Assembly: GCA_034620365.1 (NCBI GenBank)
Contig: JAQGEQ010000142.1
Coordinates: 124,001-188,000 of the forward strand
Reading direction: 5' to 3'
Length of the DNA: 64,000 bases
Source: Pegea sp. RAD2-039
Lineage: Eukaryota; Chordata; Thaliacea; Salpida; Salpidae
Shown here: one piece after another, positions 12,113 through 23,715 of the stretch
Layout of the letters: each line of letters begins with the position of its first letter
Numbering within the stretch: the first letter of the stretch is position 1
Program-made: the position numbers and the translations under genes
Notes under the pieces: generated by a model
The model's input: only the letters and a program-made list of their open reading frames with translations
Told to the model about the DNA's origin: nothing
The model's database searches: none

Positions 12113-15100
12113 TCAAAGGAAGATTTACCATAGGAAGATAAGATTTTAAGAAACCCTTACTCCATTAAATGTGGGCTTCGTTATGAAGAACATAAAGAAA
12201 GTTCTTCTTTTAAAGAAGTAATTTACTTTCTTTTTACAACTTTCTACTTAGTTTGAGTTTATATGATTTATATGTTATTACTCATTTCTCTCATTAAACA
12301 TACTAATTGATTTTAATTTAATCGTAAACTTTAAATTCAAAGAAATTCATTATAATAATTTAAACTTATAAACAAGCAAAAATTAAAGCTTTATTTAATC
12401 TGAACTCAACTACTTTGCAGATAAACTTGGCATATGAACAGACAGATCAAAAACTACATGGTAGTTATAAACAATGGTATGCTTATCTATCAACCAGAAG
12501 AGAGCAATTAAAAGGAGTCTGTATCAATAATCCCTTGTATGAGGAAGTAAATAATGCACATGAAAGAGCTCTAGCAATTTTGAGCAAGGTTATTTAATAC
12601 TTTCAATTTTACTATTTTAGAATTTTCTGAATTTTAATGGGATTTATATTTCTTACTGTTTTTTGTAGATATTTGTTTAAAACCTGAATTTGTAGTTTAT
12701 TTGTTTTATTTTTAAAGCTACTTATCAACTTTTAAACAATTATATTCATCAGATCTTATTCGTCTAAATTACTCAAAACGATTTATATTGCCAGATGCCT
12801 TGTATTTGGATGAACTATTATAAATTTTTAGTCGGTCAATATAAGATAACTCGTTCCCGGAGAACATTTGATCGAGCTTTTAGAGCCTTACCTATCATTC
12901 AGCACCAGAGTATCTGGCCTCTGTACATCGCTTTTGTCACCAATTACCCAATCCACGAAGCTGCTATTCGAGTTTTTCGTAGATAATTAAAGTTAGTCAC
13001 CCGCAAATGAGTTTGGAAATATAACTTTTGTTTGATGTAGTTGCAGCCTGAGAACACAGAACAATACATCGATATCTATTGGTATCTATGGATCGCTTAA
13101 ATGGTGTCTTTACGGAAATGGCTGAGATCTTTATCGATGAGTCTTTTGTATCAAAGGTAAATTGGATTTTTTATCCTAGTTTCAAAGTTGACTTTTGAAA
13201 TTGAATCTACTTTAGTAACATTAGTTTGTAACATTCTGCCGCCTGTTATTGGGCAGATCTCAGGGCTTTTGTGGTTTATTCTTTAACACCCTACATTTTT
13301 CAACTTACTCTTTGTTGACTGCTTATAAGCTGATGGCTTTTAGCACATCTTGTGCTTGCGGTCTGCGCCACAAACTACATTAGATATAGAGTTTTCTATC
13401 AACCAAACGATGGAGGTCTTCTCAAGTAGTTTGGAACAAAACCATCATTAATTAGAACCCAAGAAATAGCAATATCCAAGTTATTGCTTTCTAATTATAT
13501 TTATTAATTAGATAATTTTGCTTTAGTGTTCTTTTGTTCTGGGTTTGTAGCAATCAACTTACTGCAACTGAAATTTTTACAGAAAGGAAAAACTAACCAA
13601 ACTCTGTGGCATGAGCTGTGGAAATTTATATTTCAAAATCCCTACGAAGTAATTTCTCTAAACGTCGAAGCCATCATCAGAGGTGGGCTGAAGCAGTTTA
13701 CTGATCAACTTGGTCAACTCTGGTGTTGTTTAGCTGATTATTATGCTTAATGTGGCTTGATTGAACAAGTAAGCTGTTAATGACTTCAATTACATTCTCT
13801 TCTTATTTAACATCTTTATGTGACTTTTTAAAATAAATTTTCTATTATTTGTTTCTAAAAACCGTAAAACATCAATTTGTCTTAAAAAATATCCTTTTGT
13901 CATCTCATTTTCTCTATGAGATCAATGGAGCACTTTGGGATGTCGTCAATTCCAATCTCCATTACGACACCTATCGACCGACTTAGAGAAGTTTGTGGAA
14001 ATAATCAAATCAACTCTCGATCTTAAGCAGGTTAGACGTCATTGACGTGTGACGTCAGCACGCTAAACTTCGATTGATTACAGGTCGAGAAGTCGCTGGA
14101 GTTTTTGGGGAAATATGATTTTGATGAAGATTTGCCACAAATCCGTATAAACTAGTTTCAACGACAAATTGAGGAAAAGATGGAAGAAACAACCGAGATT
14201 TTGGACGTTGTAATCGGCAAAGCTCTCTAGGTTTGCCTGATGTTAGATTAAATAAAAATTATTTAATTATTATGTATATTTCACCGCTAAGTGGCGCAAT
14301 TGAGCAACAAAATCTAGCTTCACTTTAATTCTACAAATTAATTTGCAGATGAAGAAAGTTTAGGATTGACTGCAGCTCGATATGAAAGGCTTCTTGATCG
14401 TCTACTGTTGCTCCTTACTAGTGTGATGCTCCAGCAAAATCCTCACAATGTCCATAAATGGTTAAAAAGAGTACAATTATATGAAGGTGTGAAAACTCAC
14501 CTACATTGGCAAATTTTCAACAAATTTAACTTTCAGGACAACTGGAGGAAATTATTCGAACTTTCATAGAACAGATTCAAGGTTTTCATGTTCCTAAATC
14601 AGTTTATAAAATGGATTGAGTTATATCCCAAGTTTTATCACAGAAACAAACAACTAACTGATGTAAATATGGTGGTAGTGGCTGGCGACATCTCTTCTAA
14701 TTTCTTTTTATTCAGGCTCGAACTATTTTCAGCAAAGCTACTTTAGTCAATTCTAAAACAGTTGATGATTTAGTTTCAATTTGGTCGGCATGGTGTGAGA
14801 TGGAGATTGAGTAAGTCAACATCCGCTAGTCTTCAAAACCTTCCTGATGTCATAAATTTTTCAGAATTGATAATTACGATGAAGCTTCTCAGAAGAGCAA
14901 CTTCATTTCCTTCTAGAAAAGCAACTTATTTCGATAAGGCTTAACCTGTTCAAAATCGAGTTTACAAATCACTCAAGTTATGGTCGTTATATGCTGATAT
15001 AGAAGTAAGTTTTAGCAATGTCAAGGTTTGATGTCTACTTTGACAAGTTCTTTTTATTTTCATCTTTTTATTTAGTCTTGTGAAGCTGTATACGACGGAC

Positions 15101-15710
15101 TTCTTTTTCTCAGAATAGCAACTCTTCAAATTATTATCAACTATGGAGTCTGTCTGGAAGAAAAAAATTATTTTGAAGATGATTTTAAGGTGAGTTGATA
15201 GTTGACGTTTTTATCTGATGTTTCGTGGAACAGCTAACTGTCAACTGTAAAAAGCTTCTCTTATCAGTGAATGATTGTCTACTCTTTGGAAGTTTCAATT
15301 TAAAAATATTTTTAAAAATTGAATAAATTTTTTCAAGATGTTCTGTGAATCATAAAATCAGGGCTTTTGGATTCTATTAGTTTGGGCTCTTCTTAACATA
15401 CTCTAGTCTCCTTGTGTAGTGATCTCAACTAAAAATGATCAAAAAACGATTATTAAAACAGCTGATCATTTTCCCTGTGGATTTAGCTATCCTTTCAAGT
15501 CTGAGGTAACTTGGACCTTTGGTTTGAAGTCTCTGGCTTACTTCAACAATTGTTTATTATTCATACAAATTCATTTACTAATTTGTAAACATTTTCAGGC
15601 TTATAGAAGAGGTGTCACCATGTTCAAATGGTTCAATGTCTTCGATATTTAGAATATTTATCTTGATAAGTTCATCAAATGGTATGGAGGAAAGAAACTA
15701 GAACGTACAC
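12113..15710 (+). pseudogene. SYF1/XAB2 splicing factor pseudogene, copy B (fullest)
   Basis: Exons: 12113-12217 (EDLP, stop, LRNPYSIKC), 12421-12588 (SYKQWYAYLSTRR, YEEVNNAHERAL), 12795-12991 (RRTFDRAFRALPIIQH, SIWPLYIAF), 13047-13156 (PENTEQYIDI, then shifted frame ending ESFVSK) and 13583-13768 (IIRGGLKQFTDQLGQLW). Further exons correspond to the copy A set up to GGKKLER at 15710. In total this covers roughly the first two thirds of a family protein of about 850 residues. Lesions: stop after EDLP, stop in place of Phe in RRxLKL at the end of exon 3, frameshift in the PENTEQY exon, taa after ADYYA, frameshift after YDEAS, and stop in DI-x. Introns are mostly 60-400 bp with canonical GT-AG ends, so this is a duplicated gene, not a processed retrocopy. 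Confidence 0.95.
14050..14057. promoter_or_regulatory. TGACGTCA palindrome in SYF1 pseudogene intron
   Basis: This is a perfect CRE/ATF-type octamer inside a ~56 bp intron-like segment between AAGCAG and an ACAG acceptor. It is flanked by a second near-match (GACGTCATTGACGT). The same site is kept in the other copies at 3314, 24985 and 45398. There is no evidence that it is functional here. Confidence 0.4.
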
Positions 15711-18700
15711 TTTTATTAAAAAGATAGTTTTGTTGCAACTGATGATTTGCCGTCAAAAAAATTTTTATTGATTCAAATTAAATCTTTTTTGTGATCAATA
15801 AGAGCGTCAAGAGGTCTGAATATTTTTATCTTTAGTTTTTAGAAATAAATATCAAAAAGGTTGAGAAGAATTTTAAATTAAAACTTTGACAGTTTTTAAA
15901 ACTGTTAAATATTTCTTTATTTTAAGAGTTTGTTTCAATAAGATTTCAGCTCATTTCTCAATGTTATTTTTGTATTAATCAATAATTGTAATCAACCACA
16001 ACTGATTATACATTTTGTCTTGAAAGCGCTGATAAATATTGATCTCAATCTAAATCTAAATACGATTTTTTTTTGGGTTTTTTAGACCACAATTATTTCA
16101 TGAAAGTAAAATCTATTGTACACCAAAATAAAAGTGGCAAGTCATTCTGTTCCAGTGTACAGAAATTAAAGTCTATTTCTGACAACCTATTTTCATAAAA
16201 ACAAGCCTGCAATGGGATTTTGCAACAAAATTTGCTCTGATGAGGATCTGCTTTTCATCCATAAGTAACAAATTTACTTCAACTGTTTTTATAGTAAATG
16301 TAGCATCAATGACAAAACATCTATCTCATTCAATTCTAAGTCAAACCTGTTATGCGACATTACCAAATCGATATCTGCTGATTATTGGCCGATTCTAAAT
16401 ATGAAATTGTCAACGAAAAAATTTCTAGTTTGTCTAAATCGATAGCTAAACACCCCTACCGAGAAATTGGTCACATGGCCTCGTTAGTCGGTGATTCCGA
16501 TTCCGAAAAAACTGCTAACGGGGAGCAACTTTGTGAGGGTCACAGACACGCACCAAAAACTTACTTTGTAGCATGAAGACAGAGAAAGCAATGTCTTCAT
16601 CAAGTTTTTGTAAAACAACTGTATGATAGAGGTTTAAGAGTTTAGCACAAGTTTGAATGTTTTGATATTTTCTAGTTTTACCAAAATAAAAATTTATTTT
16701 CAATGTTATTTTTCTATTAACTAATCTTTGTAATCAACCACAAATGATTAAAATTTTTATTTTTATTGTGTTAATTGTGTTTACATTTTATTTATTTATT
16801 CAAATACTATTAAATAGTATTAACACAATTTTAATATAGTTTGTTATTTACAAACAGAATAATATCTTTTCTTGGTGGTTTCTTAAACTGACCAACTCCT
16901 TTACAAATTTAATTATTACTACATAACTTAAAACAGTTTAATATTATTATTATTATTTGATCATACATCTATAAGAAACAAGTTTCCGTTCAAACTATTT
17001 TGAGCACCAAGATGTAAAATTTTTTTTCAAAATGTTTTCAGTTCTCGGTATTTGCTGTAATTTCTAAGAGATAATAACAGGCCACTGTTGTTTTTTGTTG
17101 TTTCCGATTAAAAAAAAACTGCTAACGGGGAGCAACTTGGTGAAGGCCACAGACACGCACCAAAAATTTATTTTGTATCATGTAGACAGAGAAAACAATG
17201 TAATCATCAGTTTTTGCGTGAAAACATCTGTATGATGGTTAAGGAGTTTAGCAAAAGTTTGAATATTTTGATTTTTTTGTAGTTTCAGCAAATTGAGTAT
17301 TTAATATTTTTATATTAACTAATTTTTGCAATCAATAAAAAATGAATAAACTTTCTATTTATAATTAGGGATACTGTTAACATTTTATTTGTTTATTCAA
17401 ATAATGATAAATAATTTACAAAACTTTAATACAGCTTGTTTTTTACAAACAGAATAATATATTTTCTTGATAATTTCTAAAACTTACCAACTCCTTTGCA
17501 AACTTGCATAACGTTTTTTGCTTGTTTATACATAATTTACAAAAGTTTATTATTATTATTTGATCATATATCTATAATAAAAAAGATTTCATTTCGAACT
17601 GTTTTGACTACCAAGGTGTAGACAAAATCTTTATCAAAATGTTTTTAGCTTTCGGCATTTGCTGTAATTTCTAGGAATTAAAAACAAGCTTTTTATGCAT
17701 TTGAAACTGGCACAAGAACAGATTTAAGGATGAGCAAGTCCAATTGCCAAAGTCTATTTTTAATTATTTAAAGCAACGCTTGTAATTCTTAAAAAATTAT
17801 TTAATCTTTTTAAACCATAAAACAGTTGGATTTTTATTAGTAATGCAAAATTTTGCGGCTAGACTAATAACTGAAACTTTCATTAAAGGCGATGATATAT
17901 ATTAATATAATATGTATATCAAAAATTAAGACATTTCTTTTTAAAAATAGTTTTTATATAACAAAATTTAACAAACTTTATTTTTATCAAATTATGTAGG
18001 TAGTTTATTTAAGTGGTAGTTATAATAGTGTAAATGAATCAATTATTTTAAATGTTTTTAATTGTTGCAAGATGTTAGAAAACTTAAAGTTGTGTTCATA
18101 ATTTGATGATTATGAATGTCTATACAAATCTTTATTTATATGAATGAGGTGACTAACAACAACGAGTAGTATACTAACGATATGCACTATCCACCACAAA
18201 GCCTTATACGGGTGACAACGGTCTACGCAAGAATGTCTTTCAATACATTTAGATCCACAGCAAAATACTTGATTATTCTTGCTAAGAAAAGTTTGAATAA
18301 ATTTTAAGTTTAAAAATGAATCTTTGTTAGACTTATTGGAAGTACAAAAGTTTACACTTGAGGTTGATTTATAAAATCTATTATACGTTGTTCTTTAAGT
18401 TCATGAGATTAATTAACCATTTACTTAACAAAAAAGGGAAACTTCCTTTTAAAATCATATGTTTTTGTCTAATAGTAGCATATTATGATTCGAATATTGT
18501 TTGAATTAAATTTAGAATTAGTTATTACAAGTGATGCTAAAAGATTTGAATAATTATTAAACAAAATCTGATACTTTTTTGAATTTTAAAAGTAGTAAAC
18601 AAAAAAAACATTTTACTATAACAAATTCTATAAGATAATATCTATTTACATAAGAAGATATGCGATATATAAGCATAACACAATAGATAATTTTTCATTT

Positions 18701-19483
18701 TTGCAACTACTAATTCTATAACTCAATGTATCAACCCACTTTCTCAAAAGATTACATTTTCGGTTTATAATTTGGTAGCACATCATGACCTTAGTACTTC
18801 CAAATAATCTATTTGTAGATGTTTAAATTAATTGTGAATTTAATGATGTTATTGTCATAGTTTCATAGATATTTCATCATAAGTTATTAGCCATAAATAA
18901 TATTTAGTAATTTAAAATAAATGATTTAAGCTATGATAATTAATTTTGTCGATGATATTACTCTATTAGTCAATAGTCAATATTTTATCAACATTTGTAT
19001 ATTACTTTTCGTAATACTACTGGTTCTGGGATATTTAAAGTTTGAGAGAAAATTTGCCCTTAAATTTATCAAATATTTATTAAAATCATTTTTGATTTGA
19101 TTGAATTAATTAAGGCTACTGTTGTCGTTGCAACAGTAAACATATTTTTTTCTGTTTTTATAACACCTTGTAATTAACATCTTAGTATTTTGGAAGATAA
19201 ATTAGAAACAGTTATCTGTATTAACTCTTGTGAATTTTTGATTAAAGCAAATAACTACAAATTAGATTCTGTTTATCTTTTTTATTTCTAGCAAAATTTA
19301 ATTTTGGTGTTCAAAGCTAAACTTTTTATTAAATAATCATTTAAATTAAAACAAAGTTATATTTTCTTCACAAGTTACAAATAGTAACATCAAATAAATA
19401 AATTTAAAAAAACAAAACAAAGAGAAACCTTTAGAGAAGTTTTAAATCAAAGAGAGAATAAAAAATTGATATCGTTTTTTTTT
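15711..19483. other. Unit B spacer with internal duplication, no confirmed gene
   Basis: This is equivalent to 4979-8753 of unit A. It contains the unassigned conserved block (about 16080-16505), whose plus-strand frame reads KYEIVNEKISSLSKSIAKHP from 16385. It also contains the two halves of the ~600 bp internal duplication (16508-17090 and 17112-17680) and the minus-strand candidate exon 16565-16671. The remainder is AT-rich. Confidence 0.6.
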
Positions 19484-21190
19484 TCATAGAAACATTTCGA
19501 AGATCACAGAAGGAATCCCAACCCAATCTTCAGAATTCGTCATGATTATGTCATTAGTGACATCACCATCGCAAGATGCAGCAAGCGAGTAAGGACACTT
19601 GTCGAAATATTTGAGCTGATGACGATGACAAAAACCCAAGAATTCAGTTAAAGGAGTTACTGCAACATAAAAGAGTTAATACTTATCCAAGAGAGATGAT
19701 AACCTCATCTGTGACGTTAATCGATTAGGTCAATTCGCATATCTAGTATTCACCATGGTAGCAAACACAATAAATAGAAAATCGCTTTAAAAGATGTCCT
19801 CGAATATAGATTACCCAAACTGAGTAGTTACTGAATGAATTTCGACGATTAGGAGATCTTGCAAAGATCATGATTAGATGAGGAGCAATAAAGTGAGATA
19901 GATGTCGGATCTTTGATTCACTTCCATCTTTTGCCTAAAAGATAACTTTCTTCTACATTACTTCGTATATAAGTCCTGCGCTGTTGGTCCAAGGAACATA
20001 AACACAAGACTGTTGATTTGCTCAAACACGACATCTGGTGGAAACTGGAAACTTATTCACGCAGCGACCATTACGTCACAATCAGAAGGATTAAACAAAG
20101 AAGAGCCAACTCCTGAAAAGCCCAGTCCTCGACTGTCCTAGCTCCATACACATTTTGAGCTGGAAATAACCAACTTCATAATGACGTCATTGCTGATAAC
20201 TCTAACAAAACAGAAGCGAAGTGTCAACTTCAAGCCAATGCCGACCAGGTGGCTTCGTAGCGTAAATAGATCTCAAATGATGAAATCTTCACCCACAGCT
20301 CGTCTCTGCACGATAATATGCAAATGGGTGGGCGAGAATGGATAAAGACTTATGATAGGGACAGCTTGGTGCATCACCTCTACATCTTTATCTGGTAGTT
20401 AGTTGTGCAATGTATGATGAAGACGAAGAAGCTCAGAGTTGCTGCGACAAAACTAGATGAATTCTGTGAGAAGCAGAAGTTATACGTGAGGTGGACAGAT
20501 AGTAGGACAAATAGAGTTGTCCAAAGAAATATGGACATACAGTCGAATATAGAAGAAGCATTACAATATGTGGACAGCTCATAAAACATTTGGACAGGTA
20601 GTAGGACATATTATAGATAGTAGGAACATGTTATAAGTAGTAGGATAACTTTATTTTCATAATAAAGTCGCTATAATATAGCTTTAGTGACGTCATCACC
20701 TGCCAGCAGCCGCCTGATTCTGGTTGACAGTGACGAAACCAAATAAGCCGGTCAGAATCGACTACGAAATACTGGGAGCGACGATCTAAGGTGATCTTTG
20801 TAATGATGGTGCTGTATCCAATCAATCTTTCTGTCGTGATAATTGTTAAACGATGACGTCATCATACAAATTAAGTTTTTTCTTTATTCACCATCACAGC
20901 ATCTAATTGATCTTCGGATATGCTTCAGTGATTTCGTCATAAACACCGAGTTGTCGGATAACGACCTTAAGATATCGTTGGTAAACGCGATTTGAAGTAT
21001 TTGTAAAGATTCATGTCAAGAAAGTTACATCCGGGAAGGTAATGAAGAAGCTTACAAATAGTTCTTCTTCTAATGCTGTGATGTCAACACGATCAAGTTG
21101 CGAGTACCAGCGCGGTATTGCTTCAGTGACGTCACTATCGTAATGAAGATCACCGTCTTTCGTAAAAATCCATCCAAATCTTTTGAAGAT
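19484..21190 (-). pseudogene. Family X, unidentified multi-exon gene, unit B copy
   Basis: Minus-strand exons in transcript order. E1 is about 21190-21056 (DLHYDSDVTEAIPRWYSQLD, then ALEEELF, donor GTAAGC). E2 is 21000-20892 (TNDILRSLSDNSVFMTKSLK). E3 is 20830-20700 (STIITKITLDRRSQYFVVDS, then PESGGCWQ, donor GTGATG). E4 is 20452-20278 (VEVMHQAVPIISLYPFSP, THLHIIVQRRAVG). An E5 region lies at 20100-19940, and the terminal exon is 19659-19484 (CHRHQLKYFDKCPYSLAASC). Junctions E1/E2 (phase 0), E2/E3 (phase 1) and E3/E4 (phase 0) all join in frame. This copy is damaged: the E2 acceptor AG is AA, E4 has taa where other copies have caa, the E4 donor is lost and E5 is frameshifted. I do not recognise the protein. 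No transmembrane or signal segment is evident. Confidence 0.7.
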
Positions 21191-23715
21191 TCAAAGTAGA
21201 TCTCTGGATTTATTTCAAACTCATTTAACTTCAGTTGAAAATTTCATTTGCTAAGTCTTTGTGGCAGCAGAGCAAATTTTAGTTTTTCTATTTTTATCAA
21301 GAATCCACAAAAAAATCCTTAAAAATGAAATTAGTTACATAAAAAAGTGGTAGTTAGTTGATTAAAAACCTTCAAGTGAAGCAGCAAATTTCTTTTTCGT
21401 CTTGAAAAAATAGACATTTGTAGTTTACTTTATTATATTTATATTACTTTACCGACACAAGGAACTTTTAAGAACAAAATAATCATTAGTAGATAGAGTA
21501 ATTATTATACCGTTGTAGCTATTTGTTTAGTAAAAGAACGAGGCACCAAAAGTTTAAATTTCATAATGATTTTTTACTTGTTTAAAGGCCTTTTTAAGTC
21601 TATCTCTTAATTAAAAATTATTTAATTTAATTATCTAATTTAATTATTTATCTAATTGTTATTAAACCTTATGTTTTATTTATTTTAAACTCATAGTGTA
21701 AGCAGATATACTAGTAAAACTAAAATAACTATAACCTTTAGTTCATCATTGAAAAGCATTTAGACACAGAACTATTAGTTAAAGGGTTTAAGTGAAACTA
21801 ACAGAAGCGTAAATCTATTTTCAGTGAAATAAACCGTTGATAAATCTTTGGAAAAGTTGCTTTGTATATGATTAATAACAGAAGATAAAACTTTAATAAG
21901 TTTATAATAATGATTAATCTTTTAATCCACTGTATTCTACGATTAATTAAAAATATCACAATTAGAGTTGGATTTTTAAAAACTTTATATTGATTAATAA
22001 AGATTTCTAAAATGCTTTTATCTTATCAACTAATGAAACTAAAATGTAGAATATAGCTTATAGTCAGGACATTTAATTAAACGAAAAAATTAAAATAAAA
22101 TAAAATAATAACGCGTAACACTATCTAAACTGAAAAAAAAAACAGCTGAAACCTGATTTGAAAAGTTATACTTTTAACAAAATTGTCAATTGATAATTTA
22201 ATTTTGAAGTATTTATTGAAATGAGGTTATGAGAGAAGAAATAAACTCAGACAGAAAACGTACAGTCTGTTGACTTCAATCACTCAGTTACCTGGCCGCT
22301 CCACCAAATAGTGGATATAAAACTTGGTGAAGATAAGTGCACGCTGGTCTCCTCTGTAATTAAAGCTTACATCAAGGTAGGAACTAATGTGGTAATCAAT
22401 TCCCTTCTATCTGATGGTTTGGGTTATGGAGCTTAGCCAAAGAAAGTACAACAAATTTCTGATTTTTATAAAATTTATCGAAGTCAGACCTGATATGAGG
22501 TTAGACATTCTGAAAAAGTTTTTTTATCTTCATTGTGATGATAGACTTGAAAAAAAATAATTTTTATGATGTGCTACTCACTTTTAACCAAATTCCACAA
22601 GTCAACCTTTATCTTTTGTGTCTCATCTGAAAGTGGCAAAAAAGTATAAAACCTTAAAATACCGAATTTGTCGAAACATCTTTTGAATACAAGTTTACTA
22701 AGTTCAAGTTTATTTAATTGATAGTATGACTTCTTAGCTGTTGAAATAATTCTGCTTTTGGTAGTAATATTGAGTTTCATTTTATTTGATTTATTCATAT
22801 TATTTATGTATTTAAAATCATCACCAGATAAAATTTTTTCAAAAATACTTAAACTATTATTATGCTAAGTAAATATTTTCTTTAAAACAATTCTAAGTGA
22901 ATAAAATTTTAAGATTGAAGTTGATACTTGTAGATTTAGTTAATGTTTGTTTAAATTAAATAAAGTTAAACAAAAATTATTTTATATCTGTACAAAATTC
23001 TCTAAATTTTTATTTATTTATTTCTATATATTAATGAACTTAAAAAGTTTTTTCAATCATCAAAACTATTATCTAAAAAATAATAATACAAATGTAATGT
23101 TTGTTTATCTTTAATAAACATTTTTGTTTACCTTAATTTACTTTTAATTATTTACTTTAATATATTTTTTCTCATTTAAGGTTTTTTTGATACTTTTCTT
23201 ATTAATTAAGATTCAACATATTTTTATTAATTTGTATTAAATATTCAAGTTTATTCAATTATGCTAGTTTTTTTTCTACTTTAACTAAAATATTACTTTA
23301 ATATTGCAACTTTTTATTGCTAGTATTAATTGTTTTTGTTATTACAATTCAAAATTCATATTTCATTAATAGACAAATATTAGAATAAATTGATTCTTAT
23401 AACTCACTTATTTGAGTTTTAGCTCCTTTAATTCTTATAAATTTTATTTATTTGCAAAATATATCTATAATTTGAATTTTATTTTTAGGATCTGAAAAAA
23501 CATGGATAAACTTTTAAAATTTGTAAGACTTAATTATTTATATATATTCTGTTTTTGTTAGATCTATTATCTATAGATTGTTTCTATTTCTTCATAAGAA
23601 ATAATTTCAATTGTAAAATCTTTGTTCAATGAAAATTCAAGTGAGTTTTGTTTAATTTATACCAATTAATCACTGGTTATTAAATAAGTAAACCTTAAAT
23701 AAACTTTTTCTACAG

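Larger units (their letters stand above)
9660..21410 (+). repeat. Segmental duplication unit B (most complete)
   Basis: The left edge is shared with the segment before unit D: 9660-9760 matches 41725-41826, including TGAATTCAAAAC. It runs through the SYF1 pseudogene, both halves of the internal duplication and all recognised family X exons. It joins unit C at about 21410, where the sequence jumps back to the unit-start block (TTTGTAGTTTACTTTATTAT). It is the only unit that keeps SYF1 exons 2 and 3 (12421-12991). 9660-12112 is AT-rich upstream sequence without a gene. Confidence 0.9.

Noticed and set aside
15419..15652. 77-codon ORF near the end of the SYF1 pseudogene in units B and D
   Set aside because: It starts in an intron and runs through the AYRRG exon in frame; it is an intron-exon readthrough, not a separate gene.
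19970..19990. TATATAAG near a conserved GGTCCAAGGA, possible TATA box
   Set aside because: It falls within family X E5, where the minus strand encodes TYIR in the open copy at 60 kb.
20300..20345. Octamer ATGCAAAT beside a GC-rich GGGCGG-like element, possible promoter
   Set aside because: It lies inside family X E4 codons (PTHLHI on the minus strand), so its conservation is explained by coding.
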